Shown here: positions 30,143 through 41,565 of the stretch, one piece after another
Position numbering within the stretch: position 1 is the stretch's first letter
Layout: the number at the start of each line of letters is the position of its first letter
Origin: Liopterus haemorrhoidalis
Lineage: Eukaryota > Arthropoda > Insecta > Coleoptera > Dytiscidae
Assembly: GCA_963971575.1 (NCBI GenBank)
Contig: OZ020616.1
Coordinates: forward strand, 9,967,934-10,031,933
Reading direction: 5' to 3'
DNA: 64,000 nucleotides
Position numbers and translations under genes: made by a program
Notes under the pieces: generated by a model
Databases searched by the model: none
Told to the model about the DNA's origin: nothing
Seen by the model: the letters and a program-made list of their open reading frames with translations, nothing else

Positions 30143-31271
30143 AAGCTGTTCACTTTTGTAAGAACAAACTAAGAGGGAATTTTGTTCTCAATAGTTTGCA
30201 CCTTTGAAGCTGTATGTCATGTTGGTATTAAAAAATGTCACTTTTTTAAAATGTCGATCCATTTTACATATGTCATAATGAAAAATGATATCTTAATTAT
30301 AGTGATCATAACCTTATCAACTTAAAGTCGGTTTTACAGCATGAGGAATATTTTTAATTGACATTTAAAGTCAGTAGCACACCATAAAAGTAACCAAAAT
30401 AACCATATCTATGGTCTATTTCAAAGTAGAAAAATGTGTGTAAGAAGATAGGAGCTGTTTGTCCTTGCTTCGGATTGGTTTAGATCGTCATCCCTATTAC
30501 ACTGTAAAAATAATGTTTTTAGTCCAAGTTGACAGATGTTCAGTGTCGTACATTGGAAATATATATTATTTATATTATTTAATTTTTATCATATATTTTG
30601 TTATTATTTACATATTTAGACTTTTATTTATATTCTTAGCGTAGATTTTATGGAGAAAATTCTCCATGTAATTTGTTTTTACGTAGTTATATATATTTTA
30701 GGTTATCTGACATATAATTTTTTTTTGACACTTGACATTTAACAGATCAAGAGAGAGGACTAATGTGAGGCCAAAAGACAGCCCAGCTGATTGTGCCCAA
30801 AGAAGAAGTTATTGATATAATTTTTAGACCTTCATATATACATATATTTTTAATTTTTATTTACAATAATTATTTAAATAAGAAACTTTAGCTCTGAAGA
30901 AATATTGTTTGTTTTATTGCTTTGTTTAAACTCTTTTAGCCAAATCTCTCTTTTTATATATAGTACATAATTTTTAAAATTAATATTTTTTTAACTTTTT
31001 CAAATTTCACATTTAACTAAATTTATGTCGTATAAATAACATAAGTGTATTATCTGCCTTGTTTATTTCAATATCTTATTAACCTTTTTTATATTAAAAT
31101 AAAAATCACTTGCTAACCCAGTTGCTACGCCCATGCCCTAGTTGTAACTTATTTTAAATTTCCCGCTATACTGCATTTGATCCGTGTAAATCGTACTCGG
31201 TTCGCAGCGCTATCTACTTTTTTCTACTTTGAAATAGACCATAGTGTGTTCTTACAAAAGTGAACTGCTTA
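30143..31271. mobile_element. F7 MITE split by F6
   Basis: Left part 30143-30411 starts AAGCTGTTCACTTTTGTAAG; right part 31242-31271 ends CTTACAAAAGTGAACTGCTT. Removing F6 restores the ATCTAGTG junction seen in the intact F7 copy at 20513-20812. Confidence 0.85.
30412..31241. mobile_element. F6 element, complete copy (830 bp, TA duplication)
   Basis: Inverted ends TGGTCTATTTCAAAGTAG and CTACTTTGAAATAGACCA, flanked by TA at 30410-30411 and 31242-31243. No coding capacity. It includes TTCGCAGCGCTATCTAC beside the right end. A MITE-like element of the TA-target superfamily. Confidence 0.9.
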
Positions 31272-31573
31272 TAACAAATAATACAATTTTTGCTGTCAGG
31301 TGTCTGGAAATATAATTTAAAATTTTTAAATGTTTCATCCGCGTTAAAGTTAATTCGTGTAAATGGTGACCGTGTGAATGGAGGGATTATTGTACATTTC
31401 TCCTTAGCACTAGGTAAAAAGTATAAAATCTGGTCTACAATATATGTCCTCCTTAGCACTATGCTTTTTTTGTAATATTGTGGTAAAAAATATAATATGA
31501 AACACAATGCTTCCTTCAAACTTCCAATACTATCCGACTTCCAACTTAACTTCTTAAACTACCTCCAGTCATA
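31272..31573. other. Short unassigned gap
   Basis: Contains a short inverted TCCTTAGCACTA duplication (31398-31460) and no gene. Confidence 0.35.
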
Positions 31574-31642
31574 CGAGGGCTACCTTTTAAGTTTTTACAA
31601 AAACTAAGAAAGAAAAAAAAATTTTTTTTTGAACAAACTGTT

Positions 31643-32905
31643 TTATTGCTTTTCAAAATATTCGCGTTCAAAACAATTCTCGAAACATTTTTTCCACTCT
31701 GAAGTTGGTATCTCAAAAACATGGTTTTCGGAGGTTTCAACAGCTTCTTGACGTGATGAAAATAGCTGTCGACGCATTTGTTGTTTGACATTGGGGAACA
31801 CGAAAAAAGTCGGGATAAATCTGGTGAATACGGGCAATGAGACATTAATTCGGTGTTTTCTCCTTCGAATAATCAATTGTTTGCCGTGCTGTATGGGAGC
31901 TTGCATTGTCATGATGCCAAGTTGGTTGTTTGGTTGTTTTTCCTGATTTTGTCGATGACTTCTTACAAACAAATTGTTGAATACCATTCAGCATTAACTG
32001 TTCTCAGATCCTCTAAAGCAGCGGTTCTTAACTTTTTTATACTCGGGACTCGCCAACTAGCCTAAAATATTTTCTGGACCCCCAAGAAAATGTTTTAAAT
32101 AATATTTTAAATGTTCTTAATAATTTATTGTTTAAAAATTAAGTTTATTGTAATTATAAAAGCAAAAACTAAAAATTAAATTTTTTCTTTTTATTTCGGG
32201 ACTTCTAAGGTCTTTTCGGGACCCCCCTGGGACATCGGGACCCACCGGTTAAGAACCGCTGCTCTAAAGGAATGGTTGCGACATGTCCAGTACAACCGAA
32301 AAAACAAGCGATCATTTTTCTTGGAAATTCTTCGTGAACGAACAACTTTTGTGGGTTTCGGTTCATCTAGGTGGACCCAAACAGTGGATTGTTGCTTAGT
32401 TTGCGATTCATATGAATAAATCCAAGTTTCGTCACCTGTAACGATGTTGTATACGGATTTTGCAGTGCCTAGGTTGAATTTTTAAGCATTCCCTTACACC
32501 AATCAACATGAACCTTTTTTTGAGCTTCGGTCAAATTATGCGGAATCCATCGGGAACAGATCTTTTTCACAGCTAAATGTTCATGCAAAATTGAATGTAT
32601 TGCAGTCTGTGATATGTCAAAGGATGCCTCTATCTCACGGTAAGTGACATGCTGATCCTCTTCAATCATTTTGCGCACAGCATCGATGTTTTTTGAATCA
32701 CAACCGATTTTGGTCGACCTTCACGAGATTCATCACTGCCGGACGCACGACCACGACGAAATTCTACAAACCAATTGTAAACAGTCTTTTCTGATGCTTC
32801 ATTACCAAAAGTTGAACGAAGCGAATCTATGCATTGTTGTTTTGTCAGGCCTTTACTAAAATCGTAAAAATTCATCCTACGTAAACCTTCACGAGTAATA
32901 TCCAT
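31643..32905 (-). pseudogene. mariner transposase, frameshifted and interrupted
   Basis: Start at 32905: MDITREGLRRMNFYDFSKGL, then KTVYNWFVEFRRGRASGSD, the mariner helix-turn-helix with SDESREGRPKSVV. After a frameshift: ISQTAIHSILHEHL and SRWIPHNLTEAQK, then a lesion, VTGDETWIYSYE (first catalytic Asp) and a hAT insertion. Then TMQAPIQHGKQ-type degraded frames around the second Asp region, YSPDLS, and the C-terminus EIPTSEWKKCFENCFE and EYFEKQ, stopping at 31643. All mariner domains are represented, but several frameshifts and the hAT make it non-functional. Confidence 0.85.
32019..32261. mobile_element. hAT MITE with 8-bp duplication CTCTAAAG
   Basis: 243 bp with ends CAGCGGTTCTTAAC and GTTAAGAACCGCTG. 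Identical 8-bp CTCTAAAG at 32011-32018 and 32262-32269. Both features are diagnostic of hAT. No ORF. Nested in the mariner transposase gene. Confidence 0.95.
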
Positions 32906-33077
32906 TTTTATTCACAAACTTGTTTTAAACGCTCACTGTCAACAAACTACTCGATCAATTTATAAGCTGCCACTGATTTCACAATAACAAATGACAAATT
33001 TTACGAATATAGTAATGACACATTTGAATATTGCCATCTAGTGGTCGTTTGTGAAAACATAAAATGTAACCCTCGTA

Positions 33078-33839
33078 TTATGATTGCTGGGTATCCCGCT
33101 TTTGGTAGGACAGTCCTACATTTACAAGTACATGTTCTAAGTCCAACATTTTGACTTAAATATTCAACATTTACATGTTGCAATTATAAAAAAAAGAAAT
33201 ATAAAAAAATATTACAAACTTCAATATCTCGCATTACATTTTTGCCATTTATTCATTACCCAGCGAGCGATTACAACACAATTTACACAGTATTGCACTA
33301 TATAAACGCGCCTTGCATTCAAACTAGAAGGTGGTGTGGAAACCAATGATTGATGGTTTGTGGGTCGCATAATGTGAAAATAGTTGCTCATACGTAAAAA
33401 ATGTTTATTAACTTATGAGTTATTCAATCTACAATGTTAATAATAACCATAATTGTCGTCCAACCTATATAAATCTAGATATCTTCAAAAAACCATGTTT
33501 GTGACCTTTGGTCTTCAATAAATTTCGAAGCGAATATGGGTACTTTTGGCACGTTACTTATATTTTCTAAATAAAGCTGTGAAACTTGGTTAAAATTATT
33601 CCGACATTTAAAATCTTTATGTTTGAAGGCTAGGAAACCATTTCAAATTATTGTTTGCACATGGAACATAATTATTATATTTTCACAATTAATAATACAT
33701 TTGGTTCTGCAAACATTTGCAGAACAAACTTTAATAACATTTGTTCATAATTTGTAGAAATCATATGTGTGCTTTAGTTTCTGCACAGTCATTTTACATA
33801 TTAATATTTACACAAATAGATAGGGAAAAATTTATTATC
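33078..33839. other. Unassigned DNA before mariner copy I
   Basis: No gene. Two AACATTTACATGTT-like palindromes at about 33120-33182. Confidence 0.35.
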
Positions 33840-33953
33840 ATTTAAAAAAAAACTTATCTTCTCTATCTTCGCTTAATTTGAGAAAAGCTAAAAAAATGCT
33901 CGTGTTGATTGGTGTAAGGTAATACTAAAAAATTGATGTGAAGTGTGAATTTT

Positions 33954-34933
33954 CACACATTTCAGGGTTTTGCAGGTATTTAGTAAGTGAATGATGATTA
34001 TTTTGGATGCGAAAACAAATTTTATATTAAAATATTTTTTTTGTTAATTTTAATTCGAACGCTTAATACCATTATTTAGGTTTCTAAATATGTGCAGTAT
34101 TTTTTTTTATATACCAAGGTTCATTAAGAATTTTAAAAATTGCGCCTATGGCTTCCATTGGTTGTTATAAGTTCCGCCCCTCTGATTTCGTGTACATTGA
34201 AACAGAATTAAATTATAATTTAAACAATTTCCACTGGCTATTAAATTTACGCTTTTAAAAATTAAATGCAACATTTGCCAAAATATAACTAGAATTTTGA
34301 AAAAATAATTTAAACAATATAAAAATTAAAAAAAAAAAAACAAAAAATAATTTAGTCTCTTCTCACAGGGTTCGATCCCTTTCGGATCGGGTTACTTGGA
34401 TGAAAAATCAGCATGAAATACCACTAGCTCAGCACACACGTTCCAGTGTGGCGTGTTACAAAGCTATAACTTGTGTACATTATTAGCAAAAAATCACAAA
34501 AAATGCGTTTTTTTCCAAAAACCTAATCTGATTAAAAATTCCTGTTGAACTATTCCGGTTCACACCAATGTACATTACTTAGAATTTTTTCAGATTTTTA
34601 GTTTAAACCATCTGGGCTACAGGGTGTGAGTAATTTTTGCACAATTTTGGAAAAAATCGCTTCAAAATAATTTATTTTGCAAAAATAAAAATTTGATCGT
34701 TAATCCACGTACCAACGGGTACCACGGGCTTTCATTTGATACCCTACTCATAATTATAAAAAAATATATTTTTTTTTTCGATGAGCACATATTTGTTTAT
34801 ATTTTTAGGGGGATATGTTTTTGAGATCTTTTAGTATTTTTCCTATGTGCGGGTCAAAGAGTTGTATAAGCATGCCAAATTTCAACTCTCTAGGTTTAGC
34901 CGTTTGGCCACAATTTTTACCGAACAGACAGAC

Positions 34934-35008
<75 letters not shown>

Positions 35009-35055
35009 TGACAAAATGACGGTATAAGGGTTTTTTGGTCATACCTACAAAACCC
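33954..35055 (+). mobile_element. F1 element, copy B
   Basis: Starts GATGTGAAGTGTGAATTTTC, holds AGGGTTTTGCAGGTAT and ends ATACCTACAAAACCCT. Mariner copy I sequence resumes on both sides (AAAAATT junctions), so it moved as a unit of about 1.1 kb. (CAGA)n is longest here (34925-35008). Confidence 0.85.
34364..34434 (-). other. tRNA-like module in F1 copy B
   Basis: Minus strand: GCTGAGCTAGTGGTATTTC (box-A-like), then ATCCGAAAGGGATCGAACCC (box-B-like) and TGTGAGAAGAGAC. Same position as the modules of copies A, C and D but different sequence. Confidence 0.45.
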
Positions 35056-35258
35056 TAAAAATTCAACATAGGCACTGTATACAACATCATTACAGGTGAC
35101 AAAATTTGGATTTATTTATATGAACCGGAAACTAAGCAACAATCCACTGTTTGAGTCTTACAAAATGAACCGAACCCACAAAAGTAGTTAGTTCATGAAG
35201 AACGTCCAAGAAAATGATTGCTTGTTTTTTCGGTTGTACTGGACATGTCGCAACTAGA

Positions 35259-36594
35259 GATGGGCGTTCATGAACAAACCAGCTCACTGAGCCGGCTCAG
35301 TACACTGACCGAAGTGACACGGTTCACCAAATTGAAATGAGCCGGCTCACGGCTCACTGTATAGTTTCAAGTTTCAAGGATACGATTGGTCGGGCGATTG
35401 TGAGCAGTGACCGGAGTAATCCGGATCTGGATCGATGTCATGTTGAACTTCGCGAGAACTCGGCTTGTAATGTATTATCATAAAGTGTATTTTGTCATCA
35501 ATTTGTAGGGCAGTTTATTTGAAACTAACAGGCTTAGTCTGTATTTTCTTACAACCATACTATATAAAAATATTAAAAATATTGCTCAAATCCCAGATGT
35601 CCGATTTATAAGGGCAATAAACATCGCCATAAACTTAACACATCTGGTTTAAAATACAGTAGCTACATAAAGTGAATTGCTTGTTTCAAAAATGTTAGAT
35701 AAGAGCCGGGGCTAAGCGACGTTCTACCTACGAGCGAACGACCGGCAACTGACTGACCTGTGTCTCGGGATCAACGTTTTTTTTTTTTTTGGAAGACGAA
35801 TTGATGACATTTTTAAAAGATACTTACGAACTGATGAAGACATTTCACTATGACTGCTATTAAATTACATATAATAACTATTTTCTAGAATTGATCCTGA
35901 ATTTTAAAAAATTTAAGAAAATGTAGAGAAAAAAAGAAAATTATTGTTTTACAATATTATTAAAATAAATTAGGAGCTAATTTTTCAAAAAAAAAAAAAA
36001 AAAATACAGTAAAGAAAAACCAAAACAATGGAATTTTTTGATATTGCATTTTTGATATAACACTTGATATTGCATACTTTCGACAAGTTTGTCAAAATTT
36101 GGCTTGTATGAACTAATTCTTAAACACGATTACAAATGTAGATCCGATAATTGTGATCTGTTTAGTTTTTGCCGAATTCATGCAGGAAACGCTGTTTCGC
36201 ATAAATAAGTTGAACCAAAAAAGCATTGAAATATGCAACAACTCTCCAAATATTTGGATATTTATCCCTGCTTATTAATTTCCAGAAGCTCACATTTGAA
36301 GCCACTGATTTTAAATGTACATCGTATTTAATATTAACTGAAATAATTCTTTTTAGCTGTGTTTTCTGCAGAAATAAGTTGCTATTGAAAATATTTTTTA
36401 AAAAATCTTCTAATTGCAGAGAATAATTTTGAATTTTTACTTTTTTATTATTATTATTATTTTTATCTAAGTACGCTCTGAATTTATCACTATGATTTGT
36501 CAATGATCAAGTCAGTTTCGCGGGCGACATGCAGAGGCCTTGCGGTTGACCGGTCGAACGCGGTTGACGCCGTGGCCATCCCTGCTTTAGAGAA
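35259..36594 (-). mobile_element. hAT element remnant
   Basis: Left end AGAGATGGGCG, right end GGCCATCCCTG, GAGCCGGCTCA-rich subterminal DNA at 35285-35360, and the C-terminal part of a hAT transposase on the minus strand. An 8-bp CTTTAGAG lies at the right junction; its left partner is degraded. Confidence 0.65.
36110..36490 (-). pseudogene. hAT transposase C-terminal (dimerisation) remnant
   Basis: Reads SFWKLISRDKYPNIWRVVAY then FNAF, and in the adjacent frame FFGSTYLCETAF and NRSQLSDLHL. YPNI...VA and STYLCETAFS with RS.LSD.HL are the conserved hAT C-terminal block of ZBED/SCAND3-like transposases. One frameshift joins the two readings; the rest of the transposase is absent. Confidence 0.65.
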
Positions 36595-36599
36595 CAGTT

Positions 36600-36930
36600 A
36601 ATGCTGAATGGTATACAAAAATTTCTTTGCCAGAAGTCATTCGTCACACCATTCTCCATCATGACAATACAAGCTCCCACACAACACGTCAAACAATTGA
36701 TTATTTGAAGGAGAAAAACATCGAATTAATGTCTCATTGCCGGTATTCGCCTGATTTATCCCCTAACAAATTTGAAAAAAAAAATCTGTGGACAGCGATT
36801 TTCACCTCAAGAAGCTGTTGAAGCCTCCGCAAACCATGTATTTGAGATACCAACTTCACAGTAGAAAAAATGTTTCGAGAATTGGTTTGAACGCATGCAA
36901 AAATGTATAAATCGGCGAATATTTTGAAAA
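36600..36930 (+). pseudogene. mariner transposase C-terminal half (copy I)
   Basis: Reads EVIRHTILHHDNTSSHTTRQ then TIDYLKEKNIELMSHCRYSP and DLSPN, giving the second Asp and the DLSPND motif region at DD34D spacing. A short frameshifting insertion follows, then SSQEAVEAS-like and FRELV degraded sequence. Upstream pieces with TGDKIWIYLYEPETKQQSTV lie at 35090-35160. Confidence 0.75.
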
Positions 36931-37074
36931 GCAATAAAACAGTTTGTTCCAAAAAAATATTTTTTCTTTAATAGTTTTTGGAAAATTTTAAAAGGTAGCC
37001 CTCATAGTTAAAATTTTTGGCCCACACGAACGATGTCTATTTGTGCCGTACACAGCCCATCTGAGTATATAATA

Positions 37075-37980
37075 CAAGGTGTCTCAAAAGAAATTTTATA
37101 TTTAGTGGATCGATTAAAAAAAAAGTAAGCCGTATATAGAAAAAATGTTTATTAATTATTAAAATACACTTTTTGGGGATTTATTTCTTAAAAATAATAT
37201 CGTCTAAATGTAGACCCTCGCGTTCTCGGCACTCATTTAATCGAACAGTAAAATGACGTCTCGGCAGGTGGACTCAGGGATGGCTGCCATTTCGTGACGG
37301 ATATTTTCTTTCAAATGCGCCAGTGAAGTCGGTTTATTGGCGTAAACTTTAGATTTAAGATAACCCCATAGGAAGAAGTCCATAGGGGTTAAATCTGGAC
37401 TGCGTGGAGGCCAATTTATGTCACCTCTCCGGGAGATCAATTTGCCTGAGGAAATTGCCTCTGACTGGCATCTTGGGACTTTAATTCTTGCACCAATTGA
37501 ATTTTATAGGGGTGCAGCTTTAGGTCTTTGTGTATAATGCGATGTAATGATGATCTATGCACATTTAAAGCACTTGTGCGCTTCCGAATTGAAAGGTTCG
37601 GGTCGTCACGAATAGACTGATTAACATTCTCCACGTTTTCTACCGTTCTTGATGACCTAGGTCGCCCGGATTTTGATTTATCCAGAGTTGTACCAATCTC
37701 TTCAAACTTTTTAACCCAATGTCGAATGAGAGGAATGCTTGGCGCATCATTTAAGTTTCGAAAACCTCGAATACTGCAGAATTTTCTACGAGCTACAGTC
37801 GCCGAATCACCGTTTTTGTAAAACTCTCACGCATAACGCGCGGTCTGCTCCCGAGAAACGCTCGCTAGCGACTATATTCTCAAGAGCCAGGCTACCGATT
37901 GACATAACCCCCGCGCCCCTCGGATACGTTGCGTTCACGCAGTAAGCTAAATAAATATAAAATTTCTTTTGAGACACCTG
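37075..37980 (-). mobile_element. DUF4817-type transposon, internally deleted derivative (copy F)
   Basis: 906 bp flanked by TA, ends CAAGGTGTCTCAAAAG and CTTTTGAGACACCTG. Joins the N-terminal part of the transposase to its C-terminal part by a deletion at about 37440, relative to the longer copy at 57824-59022. Confidence 0.85.
37237..37870 (-). pseudogene. DUF4817-type transposase, deletion and frameshift
   Basis: N-terminal GADRALCVR and KKFEEIGTTLDKSKSGRPRS, then VENVNQSIRDDPNLSIRKRT and HRSSLHRIIHKDL. After the deletion: ISRRGDINWPPRSPDLTPMD and FFLWGYLKSKVYANKP up to ESTCRDVI, with the third catalytic Asp in SPDLTP. The first two Asp regions are deleted. It cannot be functional but could still carry recognisable ends. 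Confidence 0.8.
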
Positions 37981-38266
37981 TACAGAGAACAAATTAATTG
38001 GTATCCAAATAAAACAGTGTTTGTTGTTTTCTGACAAACTATGTCCATGTACTAAGCATATACTGCCCGCGCGTAGTTGATATTACACACTATATTATTA
38101 CACAAAATACCATTGTTTATACATAAAAAAAATATATTTTGAATCAAAAAACGCACTAATAAATTGTCTGGGATGTATACACTACATAAGAATTATATGG
38201 AAAACACGTAATGTTTTGACCAAGAACAAGATAGCCCTCAGTAAAGCAGGTAAGTAAATTATAATT

Positions 38267-38991
38267 CGTGGGTTGCGTTTTATATTTCAGGATTTGAGAT
38301 CAAAAACAATTATTTATCAACAAAAGTGGCTTTACTGTTTTTTACAATATCCTCCATGTAGATCAATACATTTTTGCATGCGTTTGAACCAATTTTCGAA
38401 GCACATTTTTCACTCTGATTGAGGCTTTTTCCACTGCGATTGTCAAATTATGTAGGATCCAACGCGAACAAGTCTTTTTGGCGGCCAAATATTCATGCAA
38501 TAGTGAATGTATTGGTCCCACTAATACCCAAAGATACCTCAATCTCACGATAAGTCACATGACGATCTTGCAGTATCAGTTCACGTACAGCATCAATGTT
38601 TCCCGGAACAACAACCGATTTTAGACGACCTTCACGAAATTCGTCCTTAAGCGAACTACGGCCACGATTGAAGTTAGCAAACCATCGATAAACAGTAGTC
38701 CTTGATGGTGCTTCATTGCCAAAAGTCGAATTAAGTTCATCGATGCACTTTTGTTGGGTTAATCCACGTCAAAAATTGTAAAAAATAATCGCTCTGGAAT
38801 GTTTAATTTAATTCCATTTTTGGCCGAGATGATTTTTTTCAAGTTACTGTAAACAACACAAATAGCGCTCGTACATCAAAACGTGCTGAGTGCGTGTACC
38901 GTCAAAAATGCCAAACTTTACGATAAGAGCGTCAGTTGCCAGATGGCAGCAGTTGTTTAGCGCAGTCCCTTAATATAAGAGGCAACCCTCG
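38267..38991 (-). mobile_element. mariner deletion derivative
   Basis: Right end TACGAGGGTTGCCTCTTATA (reverse), left CGTGGGTTGCGTTTTATA. 725 bp. Minus strand keeps HSLLHEYLAAKKTCSRWILH (HTH region) fused by deletion to the C-terminal NACKNVLIYMEDIVK-like reading. Many stops. Confidence 0.7.
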
Positions 38992-38993
38992 TA

Positions 38994-40094
38994 CGTTTTG
39001 GAGATAAAGTCCATGTTATAGTGATTTTCTCTATTATCTCTATACTCGCAGCACACAGTGTGGCTGAAACTGCCTTGAAGGACCGTATTTATAAAAATAG
39101 CAATCATCCAATCTTCACTACATTTTTATTCTGTACGCTTGTAGTGGTCCATCCAAAGTATGAAAATTGCCAGACAAAACTAAAATAAATGTAAAATTCT
39201 TAGCCTGGTGGAAAGAAAATATCTATTTGAAATAATATTTTTTTGGTTTCAGATGTGATCTATACGAGGTATTTTTAGCAAAAAAAAAAGAAAAACGTTC
39301 CACTATGCTCAGTAAAACTGGTAAACATCACGTTCCTCAATATCTTTCATCCATCTGCAGTTTATGCGTCCCGACGGTCGTCTCGACGCATTGCGACTTT
39401 TTTTCTAAATTAAATATGAAATTTTTTAATAAAAACGTAGACGCGTCTTTAACTTTTATTATAGTAGCATGACACTTTAGTCGTTATTTCATTCTTTTAA
39501 GAGTAATTTGATTTTAAGACAAACTCCTGATTAAACGTCTTCTAAATTTTACGACTTATGAATTTTACATAAAAGGAAAATAAATGAAGCTTTATAAAAT
39601 GGTGGTTTAAGTAAATTAACTGTTCTTTTTATGGCTCTTTACTGTTTGTTTAGCATATTAATTATTTAATTATTAAAACAATGATTGAAGGGGGGCTACT
39701 TTTAAATATTACGTCTGAAACAAAGTAAAACTTTAAAAAAATGTTAGTCTTGTTTTATGGGTCGCAAATTTCATCATCATCATTAAGCTTGGTCCATCAT
39801 CGGGTGATTTTGGACAACCTCTATAAAGAACATATGCTGTCAATAAAATGTCTCTAACTCAATGTCTGCCAAACTTAGTGAAGGGGAAATTTAAAAAACT
39901 GTAAAATATAATAAAGCTGAAGTTGAAGCCCTTATCAAATAGTTATTTGTGTACCATGGCCAAAAAGTGGATATTTTTCGTCCGTATCTGAATTTGATAG
40001 CCAAGGACTTCAAACAGATGAGGACAGGAAAGAACTTTTTGGCAAATGTGCACATTATATTTTTAGGGCGAAAAATTAAACTTATTTATTTTAA
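38994..40094. other. Unassigned AT-rich DNA
   Basis: Scanned both strands. A GAAGAGGTTG-free, motif-free stretch; weak coding-like patch at 39870-40075 without a recognisable family. Confidence 0.3.
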
Positions 40095-40619
40095 TTAGGC
40101 CCGGTATTTCGAACCATAGATAAAATTGACTATCTATGGGATAAGTTGTTATCAAGGGAATAAACTATTATTATTTATCTATAGAGTAACTAAGTTATCT
40201 ATAGAATAAGTTATTCACAACGTGTAGGTACTGATAAATATTATCCATTGGATAAAAATGACAGATTTTGACAGATAGGTGTCAAAAAACATTTTATTGA
40301 TAAATATATGTACATAATATAAACATATATACGTAAAATATATAATTTAACAGGTATTATGTACATATTAGACATACCAACACTTTATATACATATTATA
40401 TACACCTGTTTCCATTATGTGTACTATTTCATTGTGTAATTACCTATATCAAAATAAATTCAAAATAATTTAGCCCGGTATTTCGAATGATAGACAAAAT
40501 TGACTACCTATGAGATAAGTTGTTATCAAGGGAATAAACAATTTATTGCGTATTTCCAATTATTTATCTATAGAGTAACTAAATTATCTATAGGATAAGT
40601 TATTCACAACGTGTAGGTA

Positions 40620-41025
40620 CAGTCTGTTTCAAACGCTTAGGCGGAACTAAATGGGAATTTCGTTCTTTTAAGTTGTCACGACAAGGGACCTTTCTTGGGT
40701 TATTTCATTTTTCCCGTTGGAATGTCAAAATTTAAAATTACAACAATGAAACCATGGAAACGAATGACCTATGTCAAAATTAAATTATTTTTTTATATAT
40801 TTTAATGACAAAAAAATAAATAAATGGGAAATTTGTATTAAGAATTACACAAAAAATCAAAATATAAAGAAAATGACATTTTAAAATGATATTAACCTTA
40901 ACCAAAAATGTTTATTGTAAGTATGATTTACAAAGCTTAAACAAAACGGCCGAAAAGCACGATTTAAGCGATGAAAGTAACTAAATTGCAAAATCTAGTT
41001 CCGCCTAAGCGTTTGAAACAGACTG
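40620..41025. mobile_element. F3 MITE, copy 4, in the Harbinger element
   Basis: 406 bp. The neighbouring duplicate at about 40233 gives the uninterrupted sequence GTGTAGGTACTGATAAAT, so the insertion at TA and the TA duplication (40618-40619, 41026-41027) are shown directly. Confidence 0.95.
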
Positions 41026-41345
41026 TACTGATAAATATTATCCACTGGATAAAAATGACAGATTGTGACAGATAGGTGTCAAAAAACATTTTATTGATAA
41101 ATATATTTACATAATATAAGCATATATACGTAAAATATATAATATAATAGGTATTATGTACATATTAGACATACCTACACTTTATATACATATTACATAC
41201 ACCTATTTCCATTATGTGTACTATTTTATTGTGTAATTACCTATATCAAAATAAATTAGTAATCTACTTTAATTTATACTGAAATAAAAAAAAATATTGT
41301 GGATTATTTTTAGATAATTTACATTTATTTTTAAAGAAAGAAATC

Positions 41346-41545
41346 ATGGATGCTGATTTAGAATATTTGCAAGCAGACGATGATGAAGAAATTGTAGAGT
41401 ATTTAGAACGCCGATAGTTCGTGTTGGACCAAGTCATATGAACCATTGGGATGAGAAAGAATTTATTAATCGATTTCGCTTAGCGAAAAATGCATTTAAT
41501 ATCCTGCTTCACCAAATACTTCACCAATTAAAAAATAAAAATAAA
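41346..41545 (+). pseudogene. Harbinger transposase N-terminal remnant
   Basis: ATG at 41346: MDADLEYLQADDDEEIVEYL, then a frameshift after LERR, then in another frame GPSHMNHWDEKEFINRF and RLAKNAFNILLHQI. An acidic start followed by W.E.EF..RFRLSK....LL is the usual beginning of Harbinger DDE transposases. The nuclease domain is missing. Confidence 0.7.
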
Positions 41546-41565
41546 TAAACGGTCGTATTTAATTT

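Larger units (their letters stand above)
31574..33075 (-). mobile_element. mariner (DD34D) copy H, full length, with a nested hAT
   Basis: TA-flanked, with ends CGAGGGCTACCTTTTAAG (left) and CGAGGGTTACATTTTATG (right end, reverse). 1502 bp; removing the 243-bp hAT and its 8-bp duplication leaves 1251 bp, the normal size of an autonomous mariner. Confidence 0.9.
33840..37004 (+). mobile_element. mariner copy I, 5' truncated, with F1 copy B and a hAT inside
   Basis: Segments: about 33840-33953 (CGTGTTGATTGGTGTAAGG), 35056-35258 (TTCAACATAGGCACTG, ACAGGTGAC) and 36590-37004, ending TAGCCCTCA before TA. Each aligns in order with mariner copy H, so F1 and the hAT were inserted later. The left terminal repeat is not seen. 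Confidence 0.7.
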
